From positions 186,001 through 250,000 of the forward strand of contig NZ_JAQMWP010000001.1 in NCBI RefSeq assembly GCF_030403745.1: a stretch of DNA of 64,000 nucleotides, written 5' to 3'. Both the position numbers and the translations under genes were made by a program. This document shows positions 10,774 to 18,230 of this stretch, piece by piece. The notes under the pieces were generated by a model. It was not told the DNA's origin. It did not search any database and was given only the letters and a program-made list of their open reading frames with translations. The number at the start of each line of letters is the position of its first letter. Positions within the stretch are counted from its first letter, which is position 1. The DNA comes from Streptomyces sp. S.PB5 (GTDB lineage Bacteria; Actinomycetota; Actinomycetes; Streptomycetales; Streptomycetaceae).

Positions 10774-11742
10774 TTATGCAGGCGTTTCGAACCGCTTCAG
10801 CGCGCCCGGCAGTCTCGAGCCGAGCGGCGCCATGTCGCCGTCCGCCCCGTGCCGTGCGAGCAGATCCAGAGCGAGCCGTCCGCGCCGCACTCTTTCCTTG
10901 GCGGTGGACAGCGTGAGGTCCCGCATGTGGTGCCCGTACGGGTAGATCCCGGGGGCCTTCGACAGGCCGAACTTCAGATAGAGCGGTGCGCCGCGCCGGA
11001 TCAGCTCGGCGACCTCGTACATCCGGACATACCCGCCGAGATCGTCGGGGGCCTCGATGTACATGTCCATGGGGGCGCCCGACACCCGCCGGATCTCCGT
11101 GAGGTGGTCGAGCGTGAGGTCGCTGGGCACGTTGATCGAGTCGCCGCCGAGGTTCTCGTAGACGGCGTACGCGGCCGGGTTGACCGGTCCGATCAGCGCC
11201 GACACCTTCAGCGTGGTGTCGGCGGGGATGATCCCGGCGACCCGCGCCCGGTGCAGCGCCCACAGCACGCCCTCGTCGGCGACGAGCAGGCACTTCACGC
11301 CCAGCTCCGTCGCCCGGATGGCGTCCTCGACGCAGCCGGCGACCGCGTCGAGCCCGCGGGCGCGCAGCCCGCCGCCCTTGGAGTCGGTCCGGGTGGAGCC
11401 GCCGATGTCCCAGGTGCCGCGCGGACCGGTGAACAGGCAGAGCTCTATGTCCCGTTCGGCGGTCGCCTCGACCATCTCGGTGATCTCGGCGTCGGTGAGC
11501 ATCCACACGCCGCTGCCCTGGCTGATCCGGTGCACCGGGACATCGAGCCGCGAGGTCTCCTTGAGGACCACGGCAAGGGCCTCGGGGCCCTCCACGGAGG
11601 GCACTTCGGTACGCCAGCGGCCGCCGCCGGGGAACGTGTGCGGGGACGCGTCGGCGGGGTCGAGGGCGGGCGCGTTCAGTCCGAGCGCAGCGAGCGCCTG
11701 CTCACCGGGTCGTCGGGCCGCGCTGGCGGTGGTCTCGGTCAC
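10774..11742 (-). CDS. TIM-barrel protein resembling family U32, function unknown
   Basis: 322 residues from the GTG at 11742 (GAAGGA ribosome site 5-10 nt upstream); longer frames from 11838 lack a site and run through the operator. No signal peptide or membrane segment. The central region (IELCLFTGPRG, LGVKCLLVADEGVLWALH, VSALIGPVNPAAYAVYENLG, SINVPSDLTLDHLTEIR, APMDMYIEAPDDLGGYVRM) alternates hydrophobic strands and helices and echoes the U32 peptidase/UbiU-type barrel with its 'lG...vnvpsdLtl..i..i' block. Characteristic U32 cysteines are not evident. It sits between a dehydrogenase and a sugar importer and carries its own operator, so a role in sugar-acid metabolism is inferred, not shown. 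Confidence 0.6.
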   Translation of the reverse strand: MTETTASAARRPGEQALAALGLNAPALDPADASPHTFPGGGRWRTEVPSVEGPEALAVVLKETSRLDVPVHRISQGSGVWMLTDAEITEMVEATAERDIELCLFTGPRGTWDIGGSTRTDSKGGGLRARGLDAVAGCVEDAIRATELGVKCLLVADEGVLWALHRARVAGIIPADTTLKVSALIGPVNPAAYAVYENLGGDSINVPSDLTLDHLTEIRRVSGAPMDMYIEAPDDLGGYVRMYEVAELIRRGAPLYLKFGLSKAPGIYPYGHHMRDLTLSTAKERVRRGRLALDLLARHGADGDMAPLGSRLPGALKRFETPA

Positions 11743-11756
11743 AAGCTGTCCTTCAG

Positions 11757-11772
11757 GTTCGATATTTCGGAC
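11757..11772. promoter_or_regulatory. Candidate operator upstream of the U32-like gene
   Basis: GTTCGATATTTCGGAC, a dyad matching GTTCGATATTTCGAAC except for one base. It lies 14 nt before the GTG start of the U32-like gene, where it would overlap the transcription start. See also 1565-1580 and 14095-14122. Confidence 0.6.
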
Positions 11773-11849
11773 GAGTGTCGCGGCTCTGGATGCGGAAGGC
11801 TCCTCGGGCTTCGGACGTCCGAGGCTTCGGATGGCCAAGGCCTTGGATG

Positions 11850-11889
11850 TACGCCGGTACGAAGTCGTCAGGCGCCCCGTACCGGCGTA
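11850..11889. terminator. Strong hairpin downstream of the Zn-dehydrogenase gene
   Basis: Perfect 12-bp inverted repeat TACGCCGGTACG (11850-11861) / CGTACCGGCGTA (11878-11889), 16-nt loop, just after the dehydrogenase stop on the minus strand. Likely a terminator or attenuator separating dehydratase-dehydrogenase from the U32-like gene. Confidence 0.65.
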
Positions 11890-11904
11890 CGGCTCAGGGG
11901 TGTG

Positions 11905-12909
11905 TCACGGCCGGAGGAGGACCTTTCCGACCTGCGGGTCGCCGGACCCCACCAACTCGATGGCCCGCGGGAACTCCTCCAGCGGCAGCTCGTGCGTGAC
12001 GAGCGGCAGCGGATCGAGCAGCCCGGCCCCGAAGACCCGCACGGTGTGTGCCCAGGCGTCCGGCGGCGCCCCGAACACGGTGTGCACCTCCAGCTGCCGA
12101 ACGACGAGATCGGTCGGGTCGAGACCGTCGGCGCCCGGCGCCGGGATGCCCGTCAGGACGAGGCGGCCGCCGCGTCTGAGCAGCGAGGCCGCGGTGTTCG
12201 CGGCGGACGCCGAACCGGCGGTCTCGATGACGACGTCGAAGTCGTCGGGCAGCTCCTGGTCCCGGGTGCGGAAATCGGTGGCCCCGAAGGTCTTCGACAG
12301 CTCCGCGCGGTCCGGGCGGGTGCCCACCACCAGCAGCTCCGAGGGCGAACCCGCCTTCAGGAACTGCACCGCGAACATCCCGAGCGTGCCCGTGCCCACC
12401 ACGGCGACCCGCTCACCGGGCCGCGCGTTCGCCTTGATCGCCGCGGCCGCGATGCACGCGGCCGGCTCCAGGAGCGCCGCGGCCGTCAGGTCGGCGGACT
12501 CCGGGAGGATGTGCAGCAGGCGGGCCGGGAGGGTGAGCGTGGTGGCCATGGCGCCGGGCTCGGTGAAGCCCGTCTCCTCGTACCCGGCGCTGCACAGTGT
12601 GGTCTCGCCCTCGTGACAGCGGTCGCAGACCTGGCAGTTGCGGAAGCCCTCGCCGACGACCTTGCGGCCGACCAGCGACGCCGGCACCCCGGCGCCCACC
12701 TTCTCCACCGTCCCGGACCACTCGTGGCCGGGGGTGAGCGGGTAACGGACGTAGCCCTCGGGCCGGTTGCCCTGGTACACCTCGCGGTCGCTGCCGCAGA
12801 TGCCGACCGCGTGCACGCGGACCAGGGCCTCGCCGGCACCGGGCTCACGAGGGGTGTGCTCGACGAGCCGGTGCTCGCCGGGCGCCTCGATGACGACCGC
12901 GGTGCTCAC
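11905..12909 (-). CDS. Zinc-dependent alcohol/polyol dehydrogenase (MDR family)
   Basis: 334 residues, medium-chain dehydrogenase. Catalytic zinc region GICGSDREVY (Cys near 36) and TPGHEWSG with the His-Glu pair; structural-zinc cysteines in FRNCQVCDRCHEGETTLC; NAD(P) motif VVGTGTLGMFAVQ. Oxidises a secondary alcohol of a sugar, polyol or hexonate. The GTG start at 12909 overlaps the dehydratase stop by 4 nt (GTGA), so the two are translationally coupled and probably act on the same pathway. Exact substrate not determinable. Confidence 0.88.
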   Translation of the reverse strand: MSTAVVIEAPGEHRLVEHTPREPGAGEALVRVHAVGICGSDREVYQGNRPEGYVRYPLTPGHEWSGTVEKVGAGVPASLVGRKVVGEGFRNCQVCDRCHEGETTLCSAGYEETGFTEPGAMATTLTLPARLLHILPESADLTAAALLEPAACIAAAAIKANARPGERVAVVGTGTLGMFAVQFLKAGSPSELLVVGTRPDRAELSKTFGATDFRTRDQELPDDFDVVIETAGSASAANTAASLLRRGGRLVLTGIPAPGADGLDPTDLVVRQLEVHTVFGAPPDAWAHTVRVFGAGLLDPLPLVTHELPLEEFPRAIELVGSGDPQVGKVLLRP

Positions 12910-14066
12910 TGCTCGGTGCCCTTCGGCTTGCGCTGCTCCCAGCCGTCGGCCCACAGGTCGAACCGGGCCTGCTGCTGCGGGAATTCCGCGGCCGCGTCCA
13001 CGTCCAGCTCCACACCGAGGCCGGGCTCGTGCGACAGCTCGAAGTAGCCGTCCACGACCTGCGGGGCGCCCTTGACGACCTTCTTGATCTCCGCGTCGGC
13101 GAAGTCGTTGAAGTGCTCCAGGATCTTGAAGTTCGGCGCGGTGAAGCCGACCTGGAGCGAGGCGGCGGTCAGCACCGGGCCGCCCACGTTGTGCGGGGCG
13201 ACCAGCACGTAGTGGGTCTCGGCGGTCGCGGCCAGCTTCCGGGTCTCCCAGATGCCGCCGATGTGACCGACGTCGGGCTGGATGATGTCCACGGCCTGGC
13301 TCTCGAAGAGCTCCCGGAACTCGATGCGGTCGTGGATGCGCTCACCGGTGGCGACCGGCATGTCGACCTTCGCGGCCACCTTCTCCAGCGCCTTGAGGTT
13401 CTCCGGCGGCACCGGCTCCTCCAGCCACGCCGGCTTGAAGGGTGCGAGGTCCTTGGCGAGGCGTACGGCGGTGGCGGGGGAGAAGCGCCCGTGCATCTCC
13501 AGCATCAGCTCGGCGTCCGGGCCGATGGCGTCACGGACGGCCTCGATGAGCGAGACGGCGTACAGGCTCTGCTCGTGGTCGAGCTCGAAGTGACCGGTGC
13601 CGAAGGGGTCGATCTTCAGCGCCTTGTACCCGCGCTCCATGACTCCCTGGGCGGCCTTGTGGTAGGCCTCCGGGGTCCGCTCGGTGGTGTACCAGCCGTT
13701 GGCGTACGCCTTGACCTTGTCGGTGACCTTGCCGCCCAGCAGCTGCCAGACCGGCACCCCGAGGGCCTTGCCCTTGATGTCCCAGCAGGCCATCTCGATC
13801 ACGGCGATGCCGGACATCACGATCTCACCGGCGCGCCCGTAGTCGCCGTACTTCATCCGCTTGACGAGGTCCTCGACAGCGAACGGGTCGGACCCGAGAA
13901 TGTGGTTGGTCTTGGCCTCGTGCAGATAGCCGAGCAGGGCGTCGGTGTGGCCCAGCATGCGGGTCTCGCCGACGCCGGTGAGTCCCTCGTCGGTGTGCAC
14001 CTGGACGTAGGTCAGATTGCGCCATGGCGTCCCGACCACGTGCGTGCTGATTCCCGTGATGCGCAC
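12906..14066 (-). CDS. Enolase-superfamily sugar-acid dehydratase (galactonate dehydratase-like)
   Basis: Dehydrates an aldonate to a 2-keto-3-deoxy acid. 386 residues, mandelate-racemase subgroup. N-terminal capping domain with VGTPWRNLTYVQVHTDEGLTGVGE; barrel with LKIDPFG; Mg ligands in LMLEMHGRF (about 189), AWLEEPVPP (about 214) and ATGERIHDR (about 240); then IIQPDVGHIGG (about 264) and VAPHNVGGP (about 290) supplying the catalytic Asp-His pair. This residue set is that of D-galactonate dehydratase, though related fuconate and gluconate dehydratases cannot be excluded. First gene of the minus-strand set, with two operator-like boxes upstream. No 2-keto-3-deoxy kinase or aldolase is recognisable in the window. 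Confidence 0.87.
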   Translation of the reverse strand: MRITGISTHVVGTPWRNLTYVQVHTDEGLTGVGETRMLGHTDALLGYLHEAKTNHILGSDPFAVEDLVKRMKYGDYGRAGEIVMSGIAVIEMACWDIKGKALGVPVWQLLGGKVTDKVKAYANGWYTTERTPEAYHKAAQGVMERGYKALKIDPFGTGHFELDHEQSLYAVSLIEAVRDAIGPDAELMLEMHGRFSPATAVRLAKDLAPFKPAWLEEPVPPENLKALEKVAAKVDMPVATGERIHDRIEFRELFESQAVDIIQPDVGHIGGIWETRKLAATAETHYVLVAPHNVGGPVLTAASLQVGFTAPNFKILEHFNDFADAEIKKVVKGAPQVVDGYFELSHEPGLGVELDVDAAAEFPQQQARFDLWADGWEQRKPKGTEQ

Positions 14067-14094
14067 GTCAGCTACTCCCTAGGCTTCTCAGCTT

Positions 14095-14122
14095 GTTCGA
14101 AATATCGGCTCACGTTCGAAAT
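14095..14122. promoter_or_regulatory. Tandem operator-like boxes upstream of the dehydratase gene
   Basis: GTTCGAAATATCGGC (14095-14109) is, read on the minus strand, a close match to GTTCGATATTTCGAAC. A second half-site GTTCGAAAT starts at 14114, 19 nt (about two helical turns) away. Both lie 30-60 nt upstream of the dehydratase start. Confidence 0.6.
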
Positions 14123-14290
14123 GCTGGCCCGACCGTAAGGACGGCTCGGTCGGGGTGTCAATGGGTCGGAGGGTCGAACGGCGTAACGGTTTTGGAGACG
14201 CCCACATCCGTCCGACATCTCAACTCTCCCAGCCTGCGGCGTTATTCAACCGTGACAACCTCCCTGATGCAGCCCTCTTGACCGGCATGA

Positions 14291-14308
14291 ATTGTTAGCG
14301 CTCACAAT
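14291..14308. promoter_or_regulatory. LacI-family operator, nearly identical to ideal lac operator
   Basis: ATTGTTAGCGCTCACAAT is an 18-nt palindrome with a single mismatched pair and the central CG of LacI-family sites. It differs from the symmetric E. coli lac operator by one base. It lies 58 nt upstream of the adjacent lacI-type gene, so autoregulation is expected. Confidence 0.75.
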
Positions 14309-14365
14309 GTGCACCGCTTCAACCGATCGCTGAGAGTCAATCGCTGAGAGCCAGGAGGTGCGACC

Positions 14366-15385
14366 GTGGACCACTTACAGCTTCGGCCGCCCACCATGGC
14401 CGATGTGGCCCGGCTTGCCGGGGTGTCCCACCAGACCGTCTCCCGCGTCCTGGGTGATCACCCCAACGTCCGCGACGAGACCCGGGCCAAGGTGCTGCGA
14501 GCGATCGAGGAGATGGGCTACCGCCGCAACTCCTCCGCCCGGGCCCTCGTCACCCGGCGCACCCGGACCCTGGGTGTGGTCGCCTCCAACACCACGCTCT
14601 ACGGGCCGGCCAGCACGCTCTTCGCACTGGAGGAGGCGGCTCGGGCCCAGGGGTACACCGTCTCGACGGTCAGTCTGCGCAGGCTGGCGGTGGAGACGCT
14701 CTCCGAGGCCCTGGACCACCTCAGCGAGGGCGGGGTGGAGGGGGTCATCGCACTCGCTCCGCAGCGCTCGGCGGTCGAGGCGCTCGCCGAACTCCGGCAC
14801 CCCTTCCCGGTGGTGGCCGTGGGGACCGGGTCCGGCGCCGAGATCCCGAGCGTCAACGTGGACCAGCAGCTGGGGGCGCGGCTCGCCACCGGGCATCTGC
14901 TGGCCGCGGGCCACCGGAAGGTCTGGCATCTCGCCGGACCCGAGGACTGGCAGGAGGCCGCCGACCGGGAGACCGGCTGGCGGGCGACCCTCGAAGCGGC
15001 GGGCATCGAGCCGCCGACGCCGCTCAGGGGGGACTGGAGTCCGCTCTCGGGCTACCGCGCGGGCCAGGAACTGGCAGGCTGGGTGGGCCGTGGACTGACC
15101 GCCGTCTTCGTCGCCAACGACCAGATGGCACTGGGGGTGTTGCGCGCGCTGCGGGAGGCGGGCGTACGCACGCCCCAGGACGTCGCCATCGTCGGTTTCG
15201 ACGACATCCCCGAATCGGAGTTCTTCGCTCCACCGCTCACCACCGTCCGGCAGGACTTCGCGACGGTGGGCAAACACAGCATCGCTCTACTGCTGGACCT
15301 CATCGAGGGCCGGGCCCTCTCCGGGGCCACCGGAGTCGCCGTCGAACCTCAACTCGTCGTCCGGGCCAGCACGGCTCCCGACTGA
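14366..15385 (+). CDS. LacI-family transcriptional repressor
   Basis: 339 residues. N-terminal HTH TMADVARLAGVSHQTVSRVLGDHPNV (about 10-35) with recognition helix HQTVSR, close to YQTVSR of E. coli LacI, then hinge YRRNSSARALVTRRTRTLGVV and a periplasmic-binding-protein-like effector domain (VIALAPQRSAVEALAEL; VNVDQQLGARLATGHLLAAGHRKVWHLAGP; VGFDDIPESEFFAPPLTTVRQDF). GTG start 7 nt after AGGAGG. Divergent from the dehydratase operon and upstream of the second importer, which it probably controls. Effector unknown. Confidence 0.93.
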   Translation: MDHLQLRPPTMADVARLAGVSHQTVSRVLGDHPNVRDETRAKVLRAIEEMGYRRNSSARALVTRRTRTLGVVASNTTLYGPASTLFALEEAARAQGYTVSTVSLRRLAVETLSEALDHLSEGGVEGVIALAPQRSAVEALAELRHPFPVVAVGTGSGAEIPSVNVDQQLGARLATGHLLAAGHRKVWHLAGPEDWQEAADRETGWRATLEAAGIEPPTPLRGDWSPLSGYRAGQELAGWVGRGLTAVFVANDQMALGVLRALREAGVRTPQDVAIVGFDDIPESEFFAPPLTTVRQDFATVGKHSIALLLDLIEGRALSGATGVAVEPQLVVRASTAPD

Positions 15386-15510
15386 CACGGCCGGCAAGGC
15401 ACCAAGGCACCAAGCGGATCGCATTCGTACACCAGTGTGACCGAGATTTCGAATAATGATCGACAGGCTGGACGCGGGGCGATCAGTCCTGGCTCTTCAA
15501 AGGAGAAGAC
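15386..15510. promoter_or_regulatory. lacI-to-importer gap with TTTCGAA box
   Basis: 125 nt. GATTTCGAATAATG (15445-15458) repeats the ATTTCGAA core of the boxes seen before araB and the dehydratase gene, suggesting the second importer has its own promoter under the shared regulator. CAAAGGAGAAG provides the ribosome site for the binding-protein gene. Confidence 0.45.
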
Positions 15511-16515
15511 ATGCTCAACAGAAGGAACTTCCTCACCGCGGCGATCGGCGTCGCGGCGGCGGGCACCCTGGCGGCCTGCGCCAAGGAGGACGAAGGCTCC
15601 GGCGACTCCGCGGGTGGCGGCAGCAAGAAGATCACCCTCGGCTTCTCGCAGGTCGGCTCCGAGAGCGGCTGGCGCACCGCCAACAGCGACTCGGTCAAGT
15701 CCGCGGCGAAGGAGGCGGGTTACAACCTGAAGTTCTCCGACGCCCAGCAGAAGCAGGAGAACCAGATCTCCGCGATCCGCAGCTACATCGCGCAGAAGGT
15801 CGACGTCATCGCCTTCTCCCCGGTGGTCGTCACCGGCTGGGACGCCGTCCTCAAGGAGGCCAAGGCCGCGAAGATCCCGGTCGTCCTCACCGACCGCTCC
15901 GTCGAGACCTCCGACGACTCGCTGTACGTCACCCTGGTCGGCTCCGACTTCACCGACGAGGGCCGCCGCGCCGCGAAGATCCTCGAGAAGGTCATCGAGA
16001 AGGCCGGACTCAAGGGCCCCGTGAAGATCGCCCAGCTGGAGGGCACCACCGGTGCCGCCCCCGCCATCGAGCGCGCCAAGGGCTTCAAGGAGGTCATGGA
16101 CGCCGACCACGCCGACGACTGGAAGATCGTCGTCACCCAGACCGGCGACTTCACCCGCGCCGGCGGCAAGCAGGTCATGGCGGCCTTCCTGCAGTCCAAC
16201 CCGGACATCAACGTCCTCTACGCCCACAACGACGACATGGCCATCGGCGCCATCCAGTCCATCGAGGCGGCCGGCAAGAAGCCCGGCAAGGACATCCTCA
16301 TCGTCTCGGTCGACGGCGTGAAGGACGGCTTCGTCGCGATGTCCGAGGGCAAGATCAACGCCATCGTCGAGTGCAACCCGCTGCTCGGCCCCCAGCTCAT
16401 GGAGGTCGTCAAGACGGTCCACGAGGGCGGCACGGTCGAGCGCTGGATCAAGACCAAGGAGGGCGACTTCATGCAGGACCAGGCGAAGGACGCGCTCCCG
16501 ACCCGCAAGTACTGA
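15511..16515 (+). CDS. YtfQ-type sugar-binding lipoprotein, Tat-dependent
   Basis: 334 residues. The N-terminus MLNRRNFLTAAIGVAAAG-TLAAC has the Tat twin-arginine motif RRNFL (residues 4-8) and a lipobox ending at Cys 23, so it is exported folded and lipidated. Body: LGFSQVGSESGWRTANSDSV, QENQISAIRSYIAQKVDVIAFSPV, VLTDRSVE and YAHNDDMAIGAIQSIEAAGKKPGKDI, characteristic of YtfQ (galactofuranose binding). The gene order that follows matches E. coli ytfQ-ytfR-ytfT-yjfF. True ligand uncertain: galactofuranose or a pentose. Confidence 0.92.
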   Translation: MLNRRNFLTAAIGVAAAGTLAACAKEDEGSGDSAGGGSKKITLGFSQVGSESGWRTANSDSVKSAAKEAGYNLKFSDAQQKQENQISAIRSYIAQKVDVIAFSPVVVTGWDAVLKEAKAAKIPVVLTDRSVETSDDSLYVTLVGSDFTDEGRRAAKILEKVIEKAGLKGPVKIAQLEGTTGAAPAIERAKGFKEVMDADHADDWKIVVTQTGDFTRAGGKQVMAAFLQSNPDINVLYAHNDDMAIGAIQSIEAAGKKPGKDILIVSVDGVKDGFVAMSEGKINAIVECNPLLGPQLMEVVKTVHEGGTVERWIKTKEGDFMQDQAKDALPTRKY

Positions 16516-16586
16516 CCGCAGTACTGAATCGGTCGCGGCACCGGTCGCGGCATGACCGACCGCACCACCGACCGCACCACCCGACA

Positions 16587-16631
16587 GGGAGCCTCCGGCC
16601 GGCCGAGTACGTCTCGGCCGGCCAGGCTCCC
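16587..16631 (+). terminator. Long hairpin between binding-protein and ATPase genes
   Basis: GGGAGCC (16587-16593), then GGCCGGCCGAG (16597-16607) / CTCGGCCGGCC (16613-16623), then GGCTCCC (16625-16631): an 18-bp interrupted stem with a 5-nt loop and no T tract. Such elements between a binding-protein gene and the downstream transporter genes usually act as partial terminators or RNA stabilisers that keep the binding protein in excess. Confidence 0.7.
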
Positions 16632-16691
16632 CGTGGGCTTGGTCCCTCCGGGGGCCTGAAACGAATCGATGAGTCCAAGAGGAGCGCTGCC

Positions 16692-18230
16692 ATGGCAGAG
16701 CCGCAGCCCGTCCTGGAGATGACGGGCATAGTCAAAGAGTTTCCGGGGGTAAGGGCTCTGTCGGGCGTCGACTTCCGGCTCTTCCCCGGCGAGATCCACG
16801 CCCTGATGGGCGAGAACGGGGCCGGGAAATCCACCCTGATCAAGGTGCTGACAGGGGTCTACACCCTGGACGGCGGCACCGTCACCCTCGACGGCAAGGC
16901 GGTGCACATCGACAGCCCGCTGCAGGCGCAGCAGGCCGGCATCAGCACCGTCTACCAGGAGGTCAACCTCTGCCCCAACCTCTCGGTGGCGGAGAACATC
17001 TTCATCGGCCGTGAACCCACCCGCGCGGGCCGCATCCAGTGGAAGCGCATGCGCAAGGAGGCGGCGGAGATGGTCGACCGCCTCGGCCTCGACATCGACG
17101 TCACCGCGCCCCTCGCCTCGTACCCCCTCGCCGTGCAGCAACTGGTCGCGATCGTACGGTCGGTGGGCCACGGCGACAGCGACGGCTCGGGCTCCGGCAC
17201 CAAGGTCCTCGTCCTCGACGAGCCGACCTCCAGCCTCGACCGCGACGAGGTCCTCGAACTCTTCCGTCTGATGCGGCAGTTGCGCGACGAGGGCGTGGCG
17301 ATCCTCTTCGTCTCCCACTTCCTCGACCAGATCTACGAGATCTGCGACCGTATGACGGTCCTGCGCAACGGCACCCTCGTCGGCGAGCACATGGTCCGCG
17401 ACCTCGACCAGGTCGGCCTGATCGAGCTGATGATCGGCAAGGCCCTGGACCAGCTGGAGGAGCTGCACGACCAGCAACTCCACGCGGACGTCGGCGAGTC
17501 GCTCCTGAAGGCGGAGGGCCTCGGCCGCAACGGCGGCATCGCCCCCTTCGACCTGGACATCAAGAAGGGCGAAGTCGTCGGCCTGGCGGGTCTGTTGGGC
17601 TCGGGCCGCACCGAACTCGCCCGCCTCCTCTTCGGCGCCGACCAGCCCGACGCGGGCAAGGTGACCATCGGCGGCAAGCAGGTGTCGATGAGCGCCCCGA
17701 ACGACGCCATCGGCGCCGGGGTCGCGTTCTGCTCGGAGAACCGCAAGACCGAGGGCCTGGTCCCCGACCTGACGGTTCGCGAGAACATCATCCTCGCCCT
17801 CCAGGCGGCTCGCGGCTGGACCCGCCCCATCCCGACGGCCCAGCGCGACGAGCTGGTCGCCAAGTACATCAAGGCGCTGGACATCCGCCCCGCCAACCCC
17901 GAGGCCCGGGTGGGCCAGTTGAGCGGCGGCAACCAGCAGAAGGTGCTCCTCGCCCGCTGGCTGATCACCCAGCCGAAGCTCCTGATCCTGGACGAGCCGA
18001 CCCGCGGCATCGACATCGGCGCCAAGACCGAGATCCAGAAACTGGTGGTCTCCCTCTCCGAGGACGGCATGTCCGTCCTCTACATCGCGGCCGAGCTGGA
18101 AGAGGTCCTCCGCCTCAGCCACACCATCGGCGTCCTGCGCGACCGCAAGCTGGTCGCCCGGCTCACCAACGGCCCGGAGATCACCACCAGCAAGATCCTC
18201 GAGACCATCGCGAGCGGAGAACAGCAGTGA
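16692..18230 (+). CDS. YtfR-type sugar ABC ATP-binding protein (double ABC domain)
   Basis: 512 residues. Domain 1: [10 protein letters not shown] (about 39-48), Q-loop YQEVNLCPNL and Walker B VLVLDEPTSSLD. Its signature is degenerate (YPLAVQQLVAIVRSV) and followed by an unusual hydrophilic Gly/Ser/Asp insert, GHGDSDGSGSG, before Walker B. Domain 2: [25 protein letters not shown] and [15 protein letters not shown] at 16692 after AAGAGGAG. Overlaps the next permease gene by 4 nt. It pairs with the two permeases downstream. Confidence 0.93.
   Translation: MAEPQPVLEMTGIVKEFPGVRALSGVDFRLFPGEIHALMGENGAGKSTLIKVLTGVYTLDGGTVTLDGKAVHIDSPLQAQQAGISTVYQEVNLCPNLSVAENIFIGREPTRAGRIQWKRMRKEAAEMVDRLGLDIDVTAPLASYPLAVQQLVAIVRSVGHGDSDGSGSGTKVLVLDEPTSSLDRDEVLELFRLMRQLRDEGVAILFVSHFLDQIYEICDRMTVLRNGTLVGEHMVRDLDQVGLIELMIGKALDQLEELHDQQLHADVGESLLKAEGLGRNGGIAPFDLDIKKGEVVGLAGLLGSGRTELARLLFGADQPDAGKVTIGGKQVSMSAPNDAIGAGVAFCSENRKTEGLVPDLTVRENIILALQAARGWTRPIPTAQRDELVAKYIKALDIRPANPEARVGQLSGGNQQKVLLARWLITQPKLLILDEPTRGIDIGAKTEIQKLVVSLSEDGMSVLYIAAELEEVLRLSHTIGVLRDRKLVARLTNGPEITTSKILETIASGEQQ

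Larger units (their letters stand above)
14067..14365. promoter_or_regulatory. Divergent control region, dehydratase / lacI
   Basis: 299 nt holding the boxes at 14095-14122 and the lac-like operator at 14291-14308 (separate entries). A direct repeat ATCGCTGAGAG occurs at 14326-14336 and 14340-14350, just before the lacI ribosome site AGGAGG (14353-14358). Nothing coding is visible. Confidence 0.6.
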
